This document shows positions 17,352 to 26,566 of a stretch of DNA of 64,000 nt, piece by piece. The stretch comes from Anaerolineae bacterium. GTDB taxonomy: Bacteria; Chloroflexota; Anaerolineae; Aggregatilineales; Phototrophicaceae. Below the pieces are notes generated by a model. That model was not told where the DNA came from and did not search any database. It was given only the letters and a program-made list of their open reading frames with translations. The stretch is taken from contig JALHNB010000006.1 of NCBI GenBank assembly GCA_022843745.1, forward strand, positions 28,602-92,601. Reading direction: 5' to 3'. Position 1 is the first letter of the stretch; each line of letters begins with the position of its first letter. The translations under genes and the position numbers were made by a program.

Positions 17352-18599
17352 TTACAACTTCAGCTCACCCAAAACCCCATTGACGCTTTCAGTCGCCTTG
17401 CGCAAGCGCTGGACGCTGGCTTCCACCTGCATCGTGCTTGTCACCATCTCAGCCGTCGAGTGCTTGATCGTTCGCATCGCCTGCGTCAGTTGATCCATAC
17501 CAATCGTCTGCTGGCGCGTGCTGGCGGCAATTTGCATGGCAGCCATCGCTGCTTCTTCAATCGCGTGTGAGAGATCACGGATCGAATCACCCGCGCGGTT
17601 GACTAAAAGCTGTCCCTGGTCAACACCCTTGCTGCCTTCCTCAGTGACCATCACGGCGGCGTTGGTCGCCCGTTGAATTTCGCCCAGAATTTCGCGTACC
17701 TGCACCGTCGCATCGCGATTCTGATCCGCCAGATTGCGCACTTCCAGCGCGACAACGGCGAAACCCTTGCCTTCTTCTCCGGCGCGTGCCGCTTCAACCG
17801 AGGCATTCAGCGCCAGCATTTTTGATTGGTCAGCCAGATTATTGACAGCCGCGATAATTTCGCCGATTTGCTGCGTATGTTCAGACAGCACGAGAATGTT
17901 GTCGGCAATATCCTCAACGCGCGTGCGAATTAATTCCATGCCGGAGATCGTTTCGGAAACGGCATCCGTCCCGGTGCGCGAAATATCGACGGATACCTGC
18001 GCAGTTTCGGCCACACTCTGGGCGCGTTCTGCCGTCTCGGTGACGGTTGCCCGCACTTCATTAACCGTCGCTGTCGTTTCGGTCACAACGGCATCCTGTT
18101 CATTCGCCATGTTAATCTGACGGGCCGTTGCGTCCAAAATTGCTTTGGTGTCGGTATCGACTCGCTGGAGCGCATTGGTGATCTCAGTCGTAACAGCCTG
18201 CACACGATCCAGCATTCCGTTGATCGAGACACCCAACTGCGCCAACATGCGTCCTTCTTCGCCTGGAACATCCATGCGCGAGACATCGACTCGCTGACGC
18301 AGATCACCCGCCGCCACGCGCTCCATCGTGTCAACATAAATTTTTAACGCGCGTTCCATGCCATGTCGGTTCACGCTGTAAATGATGACACCCAACAGAA
18401 CGCCGCTGACCAACGCAATGAGCGACCAGCCTAACAGCAAGTCATCTAATACTGGACGCATGGACAAGCCGATCAACAGGACGGGCAAGACCGCTGCCAC
18501 CGCCATCGCCAGCACTGTCCAGTTCAGGATCAGCGTCAATGTCCGGCGCATATCTGAATTGATGTTCATTTGACCCATAACTCGCGATTCATTACTCAT
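17352..18599 (-). CDS. Methyl-accepting chemotaxis protein without large sensor domain
   Basis: 415 residues. Two transmembrane helices (~24-46 and ~55-77) are separated by only a few residues, so there is almost no external domain. A HAMP-like stretch follows (MERVAAGDLRQRVDV), then the long cytoplasmic coiled coil. Its tip (ADQSKMLALNASVEAARAGE, then GKGFAVVALEVRNLAD) is the CheA/CheW-binding hairpin. With no periplasmic ligand domain it may sense membrane state or act through a partner. It starts 2 nt after the cheW stop, so both are one transcript. Confidence 0.93.
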   Translation of the reverse strand: MSNESRVMGQMNINSDMRRTLTLILNWTVLAMAVAAVLPVLLIGLSMRPVLDDLLLGWSLIALVSGVLLGVIIYSVNRHGMERALKIYVDTMERVAAGDLRQRVDVSRMDVPGEEGRMLAQLGVSINGMLDRVQAVTTEITNALQRVDTDTKAILDATARQINMANEQDAVVTETTATVNEVRATVTETAERAQSVAETAQVSVDISRTGTDAVSETISGMELIRTRVEDIADNILVLSEHTQQIGEIIAAVNNLADQSKMLALNASVEAARAGEEGKGFAVVALEVRNLADQNRDATVQVREILGEIQRATNAAVMVTEEGSKGVDQGQLLVNRAGDSIRDLSHAIEEAAMAAMQIAASTRQQTIGMDQLTQAMRTIKHSTAEMVTSTMQVEASVQRLRKATESVNGVLGELKL

Positions 18600-18601
18600 G
18601 T

Positions 18602-19186
18602 TTAGCCTTCATCTTTGCCACCAACAATCAGTCGGCTGTCTTCAAATAAGCGCTCTATATCCAGCAGAACCAGCCGTTCCGTTGTAACGCCAAGTGCATA
18701 GCGGATGTTATCGACGGACTCAATATCTGCCTGCGGAACGGTCATGACACCCTCAACATCGTGAGCCAGCAGTCCAATTTCCAATTGATTTGAATGTGCG
18801 ACGATTAACTCATCCGGCGGCGACTTCTCATCGGCAATAGAAATATCGAATAGCAGGCGCAAATCCATCACGGTCACAATCTGCCCGCGCACATTGACCA
18901 CGCCGGGATAAAAGGCAGGCGTACCAGGGACACGGGTGATGTGAGTAATCGTGCGGACGCTGCGCACCGTCATTACATCGATTCCATAGCGCTCCTCGCC
19001 GAGCATAAACACGAGAACGGTTTTTGCATCTTCGAGAGCCTCAACCTTCGCAGGCGGCGCAGCATAGGCCAGGGCGCGTTGATGTAGGCGCTCTTGTATC
19101 GCCTCTTCGCTGCCCCGCAGATCATCCCAGTTCAGGCTTTTCCAGACAGCTTCCCAGTCAATTTTCTGCTGATTTTCAGGTGACAT
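18602..19186 (-). CDS. cheW: CheW adaptor (first gene of chemosensory operon)
   Basis: 194 residues: an N-terminal extension of about 50 residues with DWEAVWKSLNWDDL-like acidic/aromatic character, then a CheW domain (VLVFMLGEERYGIDVMTVRSV, FYPGVVNVRGQIVTVMDLRLLF, GLLAHDVEGVMTV). It scaffolds CheA and the MCP. It is the promoter-proximal gene of the operon; the 207-bp region up to pdxS is divergent and should hold both promoters, though no clean consensus pair stands out to me. Confidence 0.92.
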   Translation of the reverse strand: MSPENQQKIDWEAVWKSLNWDDLRGSEEAIQERLHQRALAYAAPPAKVEALEDAKTVLVFMLGEERYGIDVMTVRSVRTITHITRVPGTPAFYPGVVNVRGQIVTVMDLRLLFDISIADEKSPPDELIVAHSNQLEIGLLAHDVEGVMTVPQADIESVDNIRYALGVTTERLVLLDIERLFEDSRLIVGGKDEG

Positions 19187-19393
19187 CGTTTATAATATGA
19201 TTTCCGACATTCATTTGAGTATACAACGGAGTGGATGCTGGTGCATTGATAAAATGAGCGTTTCATGCAGCACTCAGCGCTTTCCACATATCACCTCTCC
19301 TGGATTTATTGGTATCAAATGGACATACATTCAGGGTGGCTGCAAAGTTACGCTAAAAAATATGGTGACGATTGATAATCAAAGGGCAAAGTA

Positions 19394-20308
19394 ATGGCAA
19401 CTAATGGAACGCATACAAACGGCGGAGAAGAAACCGGCACGTTTAAACTAAAAGCAGGGCTGGCGCAAATGCTCAAGGGCGGCGTGATTATGGACGTGGT
19501 AACGGCTGACCACGCCAAGATCGCCGAAGACGCAGGTGCCTGCGCGGTTATGGCGCTGGAACGCGTCCCGGCAGATATTCGCGCACAGGGCGGCGTGGCC
19601 CGTATGAGCGACCCGGACATGATCGAAAGCATCATGAAATCGGTCAGCATCCCGGTCATGGCGAAGGCGCGTATCGGCCATTTTGTCGAAGCACAAATTC
19701 TCGAAGCGATGGGCATCGACTACATCGACGAGAGCGAAGTTCTGACCCCCGCCGATGAAGAAAATCACATTAACAAGCACAAATTCAAAATTCCGTTCGT
19801 CTGCGGCTGCCGCAACCTCGGCGAAGCGTTGCGTCGTGTTTCCGAAGGCGCGGCGATGATCCGCACTAAAGGCGAAGCAGGCACAGGCGATGTCGTTGAA
19901 GCCGTTCGCCATGCACGTACCGTCATGGGCGAAATTCGCCGCCTGACATCAATGGACGAGGACGAGCTGTTCACATACGCCAAAAATATTCAAGCGCCCT
20001 TCGCGTTGGTCAAAGAAACCGCCGAACTCGGACGCTTGCCAGTCGTCAATTTCGCCGCAGGTGGGGTCGCAACCCCGGCGGACGCGGCGCTGATGATGCA
20101 GCTTGGCGTAGACGGCGTTTTCGTCGGCTCCGGCATTTTCAAGAGTGGCGACCCGGCCAAACGCGCCAAAGCGATTGTCGAGGCCGTGACGCACTTCAAT
20201 GACCCCGCGATCCTGCTCAGCGTCAGCCGCAATCTTGGCGAAGCGATGGTCGGCATCAACGTGACAACGATGCCTGAAGGGGATAAAATCGCCCAACGCG
20301 GGTGGTAA
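19394..20308 (+). CDS. pdxS: Pyridoxal 5'-phosphate synthase lyase subunit PdxS
   Basis: 304 residues, close to the family's usual ~295. It condenses ribulose/ribose 5-phosphate, glyceraldehyde 3-phosphate and ammonia into pyridoxal phosphate, the ammonia coming from PdxT. Landmarks: [46 protein letters not shown] (active-site Lys), [13 protein letters not shown] and [12 protein letters not shown]. No pdxT glutaminase gene lies beside it, so it must be elsewhere. The following two PLP-dependent aminotransferases are users of its product. A strong terminator follows, so it is probably monocistronic. Confidence 0.97.
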   Translation: MATNGTHTNGGEETGTFKLKAGLAQMLKGGVIMDVVTADHAKIAEDAGACAVMALERVPADIRAQGGVARMSDPDMIESIMKSVSIPVMAKARIGHFVEAQILEAMGIDYIDESEVLTPADEENHINKHKFKIPFVCGCRNLGEALRRVSEGAAMIRTKGEAGTGDVVEAVRHARTVMGEIRRLTSMDEDELFTYAKNIQAPFALVKETAELGRLPVVNFAAGGVATPADAALMMQLGVDGVFVGSGIFKSGDPAKRAKAIVEAVTHFNDPAILLSVSRNLGEAMVGINVTTMPEGDKIAQRGW

Positions 20309-20330
20309 GTTAACCTTAGCGAGATAAACT

Positions 20331-20371
20331 AAAGGGTATGTTCGATACATGGAACATGCCCTTTTTCTTTA
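20331..20371 (+). terminator. Rho-independent terminator of pdxS
   Basis: A 13-bp stem (AAAGGGTATGTTC pairing with GAACATGCCCTTT, one T-G wobble) closes an 8-nt loop and is followed by TTCTTT. It lies 23 nt after the pdxS stop. Confidence 0.9.
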
Positions 20372-20404
20372 TAATTCCCATATCTCCGAATTTTTGATGG
20401 ATTG

Positions 20405-21691
20405 ATGGACAACCTCATGACAACTGACTCGCTCAATTTACTCGCGCCCGCCTGGTCACATCTGACGACGATGCAGCCCGAACGCGGCGAAGGCATCTAT
20501 CTCTACGAAGCTGACGGTACACGCTGGACGGACTTTACCAGCGGCATCGGTGTCACCAATACCGGCCACTGTCACCCGCGCGTCGTCCAGGCGATTCAGG
20601 AGCAGGCCGCGAAATTGATTCAAGGCCAGATCAACATCGTCGTTTCGCAGCCAACGCTCAAACTCGCCGAACTGCTCAACAGCATCATGCCGGATTCAAT
20701 CAACCGATTTTTCTTCTCCAACAGCGGCGCGGAAGCGACAGAAGCAGCCGTCAAGCTGGCGCGTCACGCCACCAAGCGCACCAATCTCATCACTTTTCAG
20801 GGCAGCTTTCATGGTCGCACCGCCCAAACGATGGCGATGACCAACTCAAAAAACATCTATCGCGCCTCCTACCAACCGCTGCCATCCGGCATTTTTGTCG
20901 CGCCCTTCCCCTACAGCTACTACTACGGCTGGGACGACGATACGACGATTGATTTTTGCCTGCGCGAACTCGACTTGCTGTTCAAAACTCAGAGCGCACC
21001 AGAAGAAACTGCCGCCATTATCATCGAGCCTGTTCTCGGCGAAGGCGGTTACATCCCCGCCCCGGAGCGATTTTTACGCGAACTGCGCGAGATTTGCACC
21101 CATTACGGCATTCTGCTGGTCGTGGATGAGGTGCAAACCGGATTCGGACGCACCGGGAAATTATTTTGCTACGAATACGCCGAAGTCGTGCCGGACATCA
21201 TCATTATGGCGAAGGGACTCGGAAGCGGGATGCCAATCTCAGCCATCGCCTCGACGGAAGCCATCATGAGCAATTGGAAACCCGGCGCACATGGCGGCAC
21301 TTATGGCGGCGGGGCATTGGCAGCAACGGCAGGCGTGGCAACCGTGCAGACGATGATCGACGAGGATTTACCCGGCAACGCGGCGCGTATGGGCGAACGC
21401 CTGATGGATGGATTGAGCGAACTTCAGGGGCGATTCCCCATCATTGGCGATGTGCGTGGGCGCGGCTTGATGGTTGCGACAGAATTTACCGCCGCTGATA
21501 AACATCCCGACAAAACGACGACCAAAGCCGTACAAACCGCCTGCATCGAGCGCAATTTGCTCCTGCTCACCTGTGGCAGCTACGAAAACGTCATTCGCTG
21601 GATTCCGCCGCTGGTGGTCAACGAACAGCAAATCGACAATGCGCTCACTATTTTCGAGGACGCACTGACCGCCGTCAGCACAAAAGGATAA
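20405..21691 (+). CDS. Class-III aminotransferase (GABA/ornithine-type)
   Basis: A 428-residue PLP enzyme of fold type I. Seen: FTSGIGVTNTGHCHPRV, FFSNSGAEATEAAVKLAR (phosphate-binding SGxEA), TFQGSFHGRT, the Asp that contacts PLP in VVDEVQTGFGRTG, the Schiff-base Lys in IIMAKGLGSGMPIS, and HGGTYGGG. It transfers an amino group from an omega-amino acid such as GABA or ornithine; the exact donor cannot be assigned. ATG at 20405 is used, one codon inside a TTG alternative. A second, more gabT-like paralogue lies at 23653. Confidence 0.9.
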   Translation: MDNLMTTDSLNLLAPAWSHLTTMQPERGEGIYLYEADGTRWTDFTSGIGVTNTGHCHPRVVQAIQEQAAKLIQGQINIVVSQPTLKLAELLNSIMPDSINRFFFSNSGAEATEAAVKLARHATKRTNLITFQGSFHGRTAQTMAMTNSKNIYRASYQPLPSGIFVAPFPYSYYYGWDDDTTIDFCLRELDLLFKTQSAPEETAAIIIEPVLGEGGYIPAPERFLRELREICTHYGILLVVDEVQTGFGRTGKLFCYEYAEVVPDIIIMAKGLGSGMPISAIASTEAIMSNWKPGAHGGTYGGGALAATAGVATVQTMIDEDLPGNAARMGERLMDGLSELQGRFPIIGDVRGRGLMVATEFTAADKHPDKTTTKAVQTACIERNLLLLTCGSYENVIRWIPPLVVNEQQIDNALTIFEDALTAVSTKG

Positions 21692-21783
21692 TCTATTTCA
21701 TGCGTTTGATCCGCGTGACCTGCGCGTGATCCGTCTCCGCTGTAAAATGGAAATGCGATAAGTATATTTCGGCGGTAAATCTT

Positions 21784-22431
21784 ATGAGCATTCCTTTTTC
21801 GCGTCGCTTCGAATTCAAACGCATTTCACGCCTGCCGCAGATCATACGGGCGTTTATCATCGTCCTGGTCGGCGCGGCTGTTATCATTGCCGTACCTCGC
21901 GTATTGGTTTCACTGAACTCCGGCCTGCAAAATATCGCCCTCGCTCTGGGCGGATGTGTCGCCGTGTCGGGCATCATCGCCGTCGCGCTTTTGCTATTCG
22001 CGACCATTCGCAGCGCAGGCCACATTATTGAGGTCGATGAAACCGGATTAAACGTTCAGCGCGAAGGGAAAGATACCCAATCGCTCAAATGGGCGGATGT
22101 GAGTTTCTACGAGGCGCAGGAGAGCGATAGTTTCTTCGATATTGAGAGTTTTACCAACACCGACTCGACACCTTCTTCCTGCACCAGCGATCCGTTGGGC
22201 GGGTGTATCTTCGGGCTGATCCTCGGTCTCTATCTGATCGTGCTGGACTGGTTCATTCGTGGCTCAATCTGGCGCGTCAAATTCAAACTCAAATCGCGGC
22301 GTGTGCTGAACATCAATGGCTACGGCGCACAAATGGACGAACTCGTCGAGCAAATTTTGCCGCGTTTTCTGCCAGATAAGCGCAAATTACCCAAACCTGT
22401 CGAAAATAAAGCTGAGGATTCAGAGGAGTAG
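21784..22431 (+). CDS. Membrane protein with PH-like cytosolic region
   Basis: 215 residues, not recognised as a named family. Two adjacent transmembrane helices (~22-46 and ~54-78) are followed by a stretch (IIEVDETGLNVQ, then LKWADVSFYE) that reads like the strands of bacterial PH-type domains. A third hydrophobic segment rich in Gly/Leu (~140-158) precedes WRVKFKLKSRRVLNINGYG and a charged C-terminus. It is transcribed towards the metallopeptidase-like gene and ends 27 nt from it. Confidence 0.55.
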   Translation: MSIPFSRRFEFKRISRLPQIIRAFIIVLVGAAVIIAVPRVLVSLNSGLQNIALALGGCVAVSGIIAVALLLFATIRSAGHIIEVDETGLNVQREGKDTQSLKWADVSFYEAQESDSFFDIESFTNTDSTPSSCTSDPLGGCIFGLILGLYLIVLDWFIRGSIWRVKFKLKSRRVLNINGYGAQMDELVEQILPRFLPDKRKLPKPVENKAEDSEE

Positions 22432-22453
22432 ATCACTGCTACTACATCCTCTG
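22421..22453. terminator. Possible bidirectional terminator between converging genes
   Basis: CAGAGGA and TCCTCTG form a 7-bp stem with a further GTAG/CTAC pairing inside, placed exactly where two convergent genes meet. It lacks a long T-run, so termination is only suggested. Confidence 0.35.
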
Positions 22454-22458
22454 AGATT

Positions 22459-23463
22459 TCATTTACTAAGGGGAATATTGAGCCGTAGACCCTCACTATT
22501 TTGTATTGGATATAAGCCATTGAGATGAAAATATGCCGATACTATAATCGCTAAATTATCAAATGTTGCATCATCCCACTTCTTATTCTTATCTATCAGT
22601 TGCAACTCATCGTAGAGTTGATTAGCCAACTGGGATAAGGAAGGGGATATTTCGCCAATTTGGTCTATTAGAGTTTCACGTAGCGAATCGTCAGAGTGTT
22701 TTGCCAACAGCCCCATCACACGACCCAATTGATTGAGGGTCTTTGATATTTCACTGCAAGAATAATTCCAAATCTGTCCAATATCTCCGTTCGATCTGTA
22801 GTCAATAATCTCTCGTTTTATATTTTCATTACAACTTTGCATCATTTTGAGGCAGAGGCCAATTTGATTACTGATCGTACTTTCTTCTAGGTAGACGTAG
22901 GCAACGCTTTCCGCAAAGTATTCAGACCATATTATTCGAGCAAAGTATTGCTGTATACCTATCCAGTCATCATTTGCAGGTGTTGACTCTGGGCCAAAAA
23001 CGTGAATACCAATAAAATCATCGTGTACATGAGCTAATTCATGTGCAAAGACACCACTTGCTAAATTCTTGAATCCCATATCTTCACTTATAAGCCCCCG
23101 CCCAATTACTTCAGATAATATAATAATTGAGAATGTCGATCCTAGCTGACCATCTCCCCAAGTTAATGTTTTGCCTGCAACAACAGCATTCTCATCGGTA
23201 GAAGTTAACTCTGGATAACCTAATTTTTTCTGCCATCTAAAAATCTCCTGAGTGATGTCAGAAGTCACAATCACTAATCTTAGCAATCTACACCCTGCTG
23301 CGCTCCGCTTTTCAATATCCTCTTTGATATTGACGATGGCATCGCGAAGCGCATCAAGATTTTCCTGTTTTGTCCACTCATCAGTCACTTTCAACAGGGA
23401 TATATTCAGTTGACCTAAAAGTGTACCTTCTACAGAATTTTTATCAGGAATTTGAACACTCAT
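22459..23463 (-). CDS. Putative zinc metallopeptidase, AT-rich gene
   Basis: 334 residues, no signal peptide or membrane segment. It has a zinc motif at 141-145 (FAHELAHVHD) and, about 36-40 residues later, WSEYFAESVAY with Glu181 and Glu185. This spacing is that of gluzincin-type peptidases, where a second-helix Glu is the third ligand. The N-terminal ~120 residues are a mixed helix/strand domain; the C-terminal ~130 residues are helical. No named family is recognised. The gene is visibly poorer in G+C than its neighbours, uses codons such as ATA and AGA more often, and stands alone between unrelated operons. This suggests recent acquisition. Confidence 0.6.
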   Translation of the reverse strand: MSVQIPDKNSVEGTLLGQLNISLLKVTDEWTKQENLDALRDAIVNIKEDIEKRSAAGCRLLRLVIVTSDITQEIFRWQKKLGYPELTSTDENAVVAGKTLTWGDGQLGSTFSIIILSEVIGRGLISEDMGFKNLASGVFAHELAHVHDDFIGIHVFGPESTPANDDWIGIQQYFARIIWSEYFAESVAYVYLEESTISNQIGLCLKMMQSCNENIKREIIDYRSNGDIGQIWNYSCSEISKTLNQLGRVMGLLAKHSDDSLRETLIDQIGEISPSLSQLANQLYDELQLIDKNKKWDDATFDNLAIIVSAYFHLNGLYPIQNSEGLRLNIPLSK

Positions 23464-23652
23464 TTTGACCTGTTCGCTTCTTTAGAGTTCCGTGTTCTAT
23501 TCTTCAAATATGCTACAATTTTACAGTCAATTTTAAATAATTAATAGATAAGATGTGCTAAAATCTAGACTTTGAATAATTTAGGCCCCACTGAAGTGAA
23601 AAAGTGGTAAACTTTCGCCAGCTTTGAATAAGTCCTTCTTAAAGGAAGAATC

Positions 23653-25011
23653 ATGCCAACAATTAACCTTGTGACTGAAATTCCCGGCCCAAAAAGCCGG
23701 GCGATTGTCGCGCGGCGCGAAGCCGCCACCCCACGCGGCGCGGCCAAACTCACGCCCGTCGCAATCGAAAAAGCCGTAGGCGCAGCGATCACCGATGTCG
23801 ATGGCAATACCTTTCTCGATTTTGCAGGCGGAATCGGCGTACTAGCTGTCGGACACTGCCCACCAAATGTCGTCAACGCCATCAAAAATCAGGCCGAGCA
23901 GTTGATTCACCTGTGCGCCATCGTCGGCACGTATGAGCCGTATGTCGAAGTCGCCGAACTCATGAACGAGGTCACACCCGGCGATTTTCCCAAGAAAACA
24001 ATTCTGCTCAACAGCGGCGCGGAAGCTCTCGAAACCTGCGTCAAGATCGCCCGCAGCTATACAGGTCGGCCTGGGATCGTCGTTTTTGAGGGCGGTTATC
24101 ACGGGCGCACCAACATGACGCTTTCGATGACCAGCAAATATGGCCTCTTTAAGAAGGGGTTTGGCCCGTTCGCGTCGGAAATTTATCGTCTCCCCTTCCC
24201 CAATATTTACCGTCGTCCAGCGGGCATGTCCGAAGATGCTTACGTGGATAGCTGCATCGTCCAGTTGGAAAATGCCTTTATCGCCCAGGTCGATCCGTCA
24301 GCAGTCGCGGCCATCGTCATCGAAACCGTGCAGGGCGAAGGCGGATTTATTGCCACGCCGCCGCGCTTTTTGCAGCGCATCCGCGAATTGTGTACGCAGC
24401 ACGGCATCGTAATGGTATCCGACGAGGTGCAGTGCGGATTCGGGCGCACGGGTAAATTGTTCGCCGTCGAGCATTACGGCATCGTGCCGGATTTGATCGC
24501 GACAGCCAAATCGATTGCGGCAGGGATGCCCCTTGCGGCTGTGACTGGACGTGCCGATATTATGGATGGTCCGCACCCCGGCGGTTTGGGCGGTACTTAC
24601 AGTGGCAATCCACTGGCCTGTGTCGCGGCGATTGAGACAATTAAGATGATTAGCGACCCGGCATTTTTGCGCCGCGCCGAGGAATTAGGCGAAAGTATGC
24701 GCGATCATCTGCTGGAATTGCAAACCAATGTCTCCTTAATCGGCGATGTGCGCGGTCTGGGGCCGATGCTGCTTATGGAACTGGTGACGGATCGAGTCGC
24801 CAAAACGCCTGCTGTCCAGGAAACTGCTCAGGTCACGCTGGAAACCTTTAAGCGCGGCCTCGTCTGCATTCGCGCCGGGCTGTATAGCAACTGCGTTCGC
24901 TTCCTGCCGCCGCTGAATATCACTGACGAGCAGTTGGATGAAGGCATGGCTGTCCTCGCTGAATCGGTTCGCGTGGTTGAGGCCAATCGCCACCCTGTCG
25001 CCGGAGATTAA
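23653..25011 (+). CDS. gabT: 4-aminobutyrate aminotransferase-like enzyme
   Basis: A 452-residue class-III aminotransferase that closely follows the GabT pattern: GPKSRAIVARREAATPRG at the N-terminus, LNSGAEALETCVKIAR, FEGGYHGRTNMT, VQGEGGF, VSDEVQCGFGRTG and ATAKSIAAGMPLAAVTGR with the PLP-binding Lys. It converts GABA plus 2-oxoglutarate to succinate semialdehyde and glutamate. An AAAGGAAG site precedes the ATG. The dehydrogenase at 29299 could take the semialdehyde on to succinate, giving a GABA shunt. Confidence 0.88.
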   Translation: MPTINLVTEIPGPKSRAIVARREAATPRGAAKLTPVAIEKAVGAAITDVDGNTFLDFAGGIGVLAVGHCPPNVVNAIKNQAEQLIHLCAIVGTYEPYVEVAELMNEVTPGDFPKKTILLNSGAEALETCVKIARSYTGRPGIVVFEGGYHGRTNMTLSMTSKYGLFKKGFGPFASEIYRLPFPNIYRRPAGMSEDAYVDSCIVQLENAFIAQVDPSAVAAIVIETVQGEGGFIATPPRFLQRIRELCTQHGIVMVSDEVQCGFGRTGKLFAVEHYGIVPDLIATAKSIAAGMPLAAVTGRADIMDGPHPGGLGGTYSGNPLACVAAIETIKMISDPAFLRRAEELGESMRDHLLELQTNVSLIGDVRGLGPMLLMELVTDRVAKTPAVQETAQVTLETFKRGLVCIRAGLYSNCVRFLPPLNITDEQLDEGMAVLAESVRVVEANRHPVAGD

Positions 25012-25041
25012 AAACAGTATTTCGTTTTCTAATCGGTCAAC

Positions 25042-25070
25042 TTGACAGCTATCGCAATCGAGCCTAGCAT
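25042..25070 (+). promoter_or_regulatory. Sigma-70-like promoter of the SLATT pair
   Basis: TTGACA at 25042-25047 and TAGCAT at 25065-25070 are separated by 17 nt, a near-ideal housekeeping arrangement. Transcription would start near 25077, directly before the 22-bp repeats. Confidence 0.65.
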
Positions 25071-25078
25071 TTGTCTTA

Positions 25079-25144
25079 GTGCATCAACCAGAGATGTTAG
25101 GTGTGCTAACCAGAGATGTTCAGTGCATGAACCACAGAGAGGGA
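25079..25144 (+). repeat. Three tandem 22-bp repeats in the SLATT leader
   Basis: Consecutive units start at 25079, 25101 and 25123. The shared pattern is GTGCATnAACCAGAGATGTT; the second has GTGTGCTAACC and the third is degenerate after AACCA. A 22-bp period is about two helical turns, so a dimeric or cooperative regulator could bind here. The third unit runs into the ribosome-site region of the next gene. Confidence 0.75.
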
Positions 25145-25151
25145 AGAAAGC

Positions 25152-25853
25152 ATGAGCAGTCAGATATCGGGTTCGTCGGGCGCTCGTCCACCTTCGCCCG
25201 CCCCGCCGCCTCTGCGCAAGCCAGCGGACGAGAAACCCAATACCCAGGAAACAGCCGGTTTTCGCGAGAACTGGCCCGCGTGGATGAAACAACTGCCACG
25301 CTGGAGTTTTCCGAAAGAGCCAAATCCCAATTACCAACTGATCGACCACGACAAGCTGAAGGCACACCTGGCAACTCTTGATCCCGAAGCCGTGAGCCAG
25401 ATCGAAGCAGACCTGCAATTTCTCGATCACGAACTCATGCGCCTGTTCCGTGAGCGCGATTTCCAGGCCAGCCAGTCGCAGAACATGTATCGACTCTACC
25501 AGATCGGCTTCATGATTTTGGCAGGTCTTGCGGCGCTGGTCGGCTCGTTACAAGCGCTGGCGCTCAATAACAGCCCGGATACCGTTCCCATCTTTTCACT
25601 AATCGAAACGATTGTCGCCCTGGTCACAACTTACCTGGCAACGATCAGTGGACGTGAACCACCGCTGCCGTTGTGGTTGCAAAATCGCCGCCGTGCCGAA
25701 CATCTGCGACGCGAATATTTCCGTTATCTGATGAACATGCCGCCCTATGACCAGTTGGACGGCTACAAGCGCCGGATGACTTTATCGCAACGCGCCGCTG
25801 ACATTAACCGAGGTGTTTATCCCGAAACCGAGAGTGAAGAAGGATCAGGCTGA
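25152..25853 (+). CDS. DUF4231/SLATT-like 2TM membrane protein
   Basis: 233 residues. A Pro-rich cytosolic N-terminus (~1-65) is followed by a helix (VSQIEADLQFLDHELMRLFR). Two transmembrane helices (~112-132 and ~142-163) follow, then a basic segment (LQNRRRAEHLRREYFRYLM), PPYDQLDG and RAADINRG. The LRREYF motif after the second helix is the signature of DUF4231 and the related SLATT families. SLATT domains are predicted pore-forming effectors of nucleotide-dependent defence systems, usually beside SMODS or SLOG sensors. None is seen nearby here. The stop overlaps the next start by one base, so the two are coupled. Confidence 0.7.
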   Translation: MSSQISGSSGARPPSPAPPPLRKPADEKPNTQETAGFRENWPAWMKQLPRWSFPKEPNPNYQLIDHDKLKAHLATLDPEAVSQIEADLQFLDHELMRLFRERDFQASQSQNMYRLYQIGFMILAGLAALVGSLQALALNNSPDTVPIFSLIETIVALVTTYLATISGREPPLPLWLQNRRRAEHLRREYFRYLMNMPPYDQLDGYKRRMTLSQRAADINRGVYPETESEEGSG

Positions 25854-26536
25854 TGGCGAAATTAGCACGCACTGACTTAGAAGCTCGCTATGAGTTATTC
25901 AACAAATTTGCTTTAGACGATCAACGCAACTACTACAAAAATACGCTGACCAAATATCGCCTGTCCGCTAGACAAGTTAATCGCCTACGCGCCATTTTTG
26001 CCTTCCTCACAGGGCTTTCGGCGGCGGGTGCCGGGTTTATCGTCCAATCGAACTTTGTGACCGGGGCGCGGTGTAATACAATGGCGGTCAATGGTGTCGC
26101 CCCTACTGTGTCCGGCGATTGTGCCAATCTCCAGGTTCTGGTCTATATTTTTATGGTCGGAGCAGTGGTGATGCCTGTACTGGGGCAGATTTTTAATACC
26201 CTGGCTGATCTCTATCAATGGGATCGCATGATTACGATTTACGACTCCGCATTGGAAAATATCGAGGTTGCCGATGCCCAATCACCGCTGCCTGACATGG
26301 ATGATGTGATCTATGCTGCCAGCGTAAGAGCTTTCACCGAGGGTACGTTAGCCGTTATGAACGACGAAACGGCGCAGTGGGGTCAATCCATCCGCACCCC
26401 GCCGCAGCTTGAACGCTTTGTCGCCGAACAGCGTGACCGGGCACGACGGACTGGGGCTGATGCCGATTACAACGCCGAACGTGAGCGAACTGGCAATAAA
26501 AATCCTCCGCCGTCCGAGCCTCCGGCTAACCCATAA
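25853..26536 (+). CDS. Second SLATT-like 2TM membrane protein
   Basis: 227 residues. An N-terminal amphipathic stretch (LARTDLEARYELFNKFALDDQRNYYKNT) leads to a first transmembrane helix (~48-66). A loop with two cysteines (GARCNT and GDCANL) separates it from a second helix (~92-113), which is followed by the conserved-looking YQWDRMITIYDSALENIE helix and a region ending in ETAQWGQSIRT. The terminal W and the 2TM hairpin fit the SLATT-type partner domain that often pairs with DUF4231-like proteins. The C-terminus is charged and Pro-rich. It shares one base with the upstream gene and is followed by a terminator. Confidence 0.65.
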   Translation: MAKLARTDLEARYELFNKFALDDQRNYYKNTLTKYRLSARQVNRLRAIFAFLTGLSAAGAGFIVQSNFVTGARCNTMAVNGVAPTVSGDCANLQVLVYIFMVGAVVMPVLGQIFNTLADLYQWDRMITIYDSALENIEVADAQSPLPDMDDVIYAASVRAFTEGTLAVMNDETAQWGQSIRTPPQLERFVAEQRDRARRTGADADYNAERERTGNKNPPPSEPPANP

Positions 26537-26566
26537 GAATAACCTCTCAGGCGATCATTTATACTT

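Noticed and set aside
25079..25144. CRISPR-like array
   Set aside because: Units are contiguous without spacers and only three copies exist.
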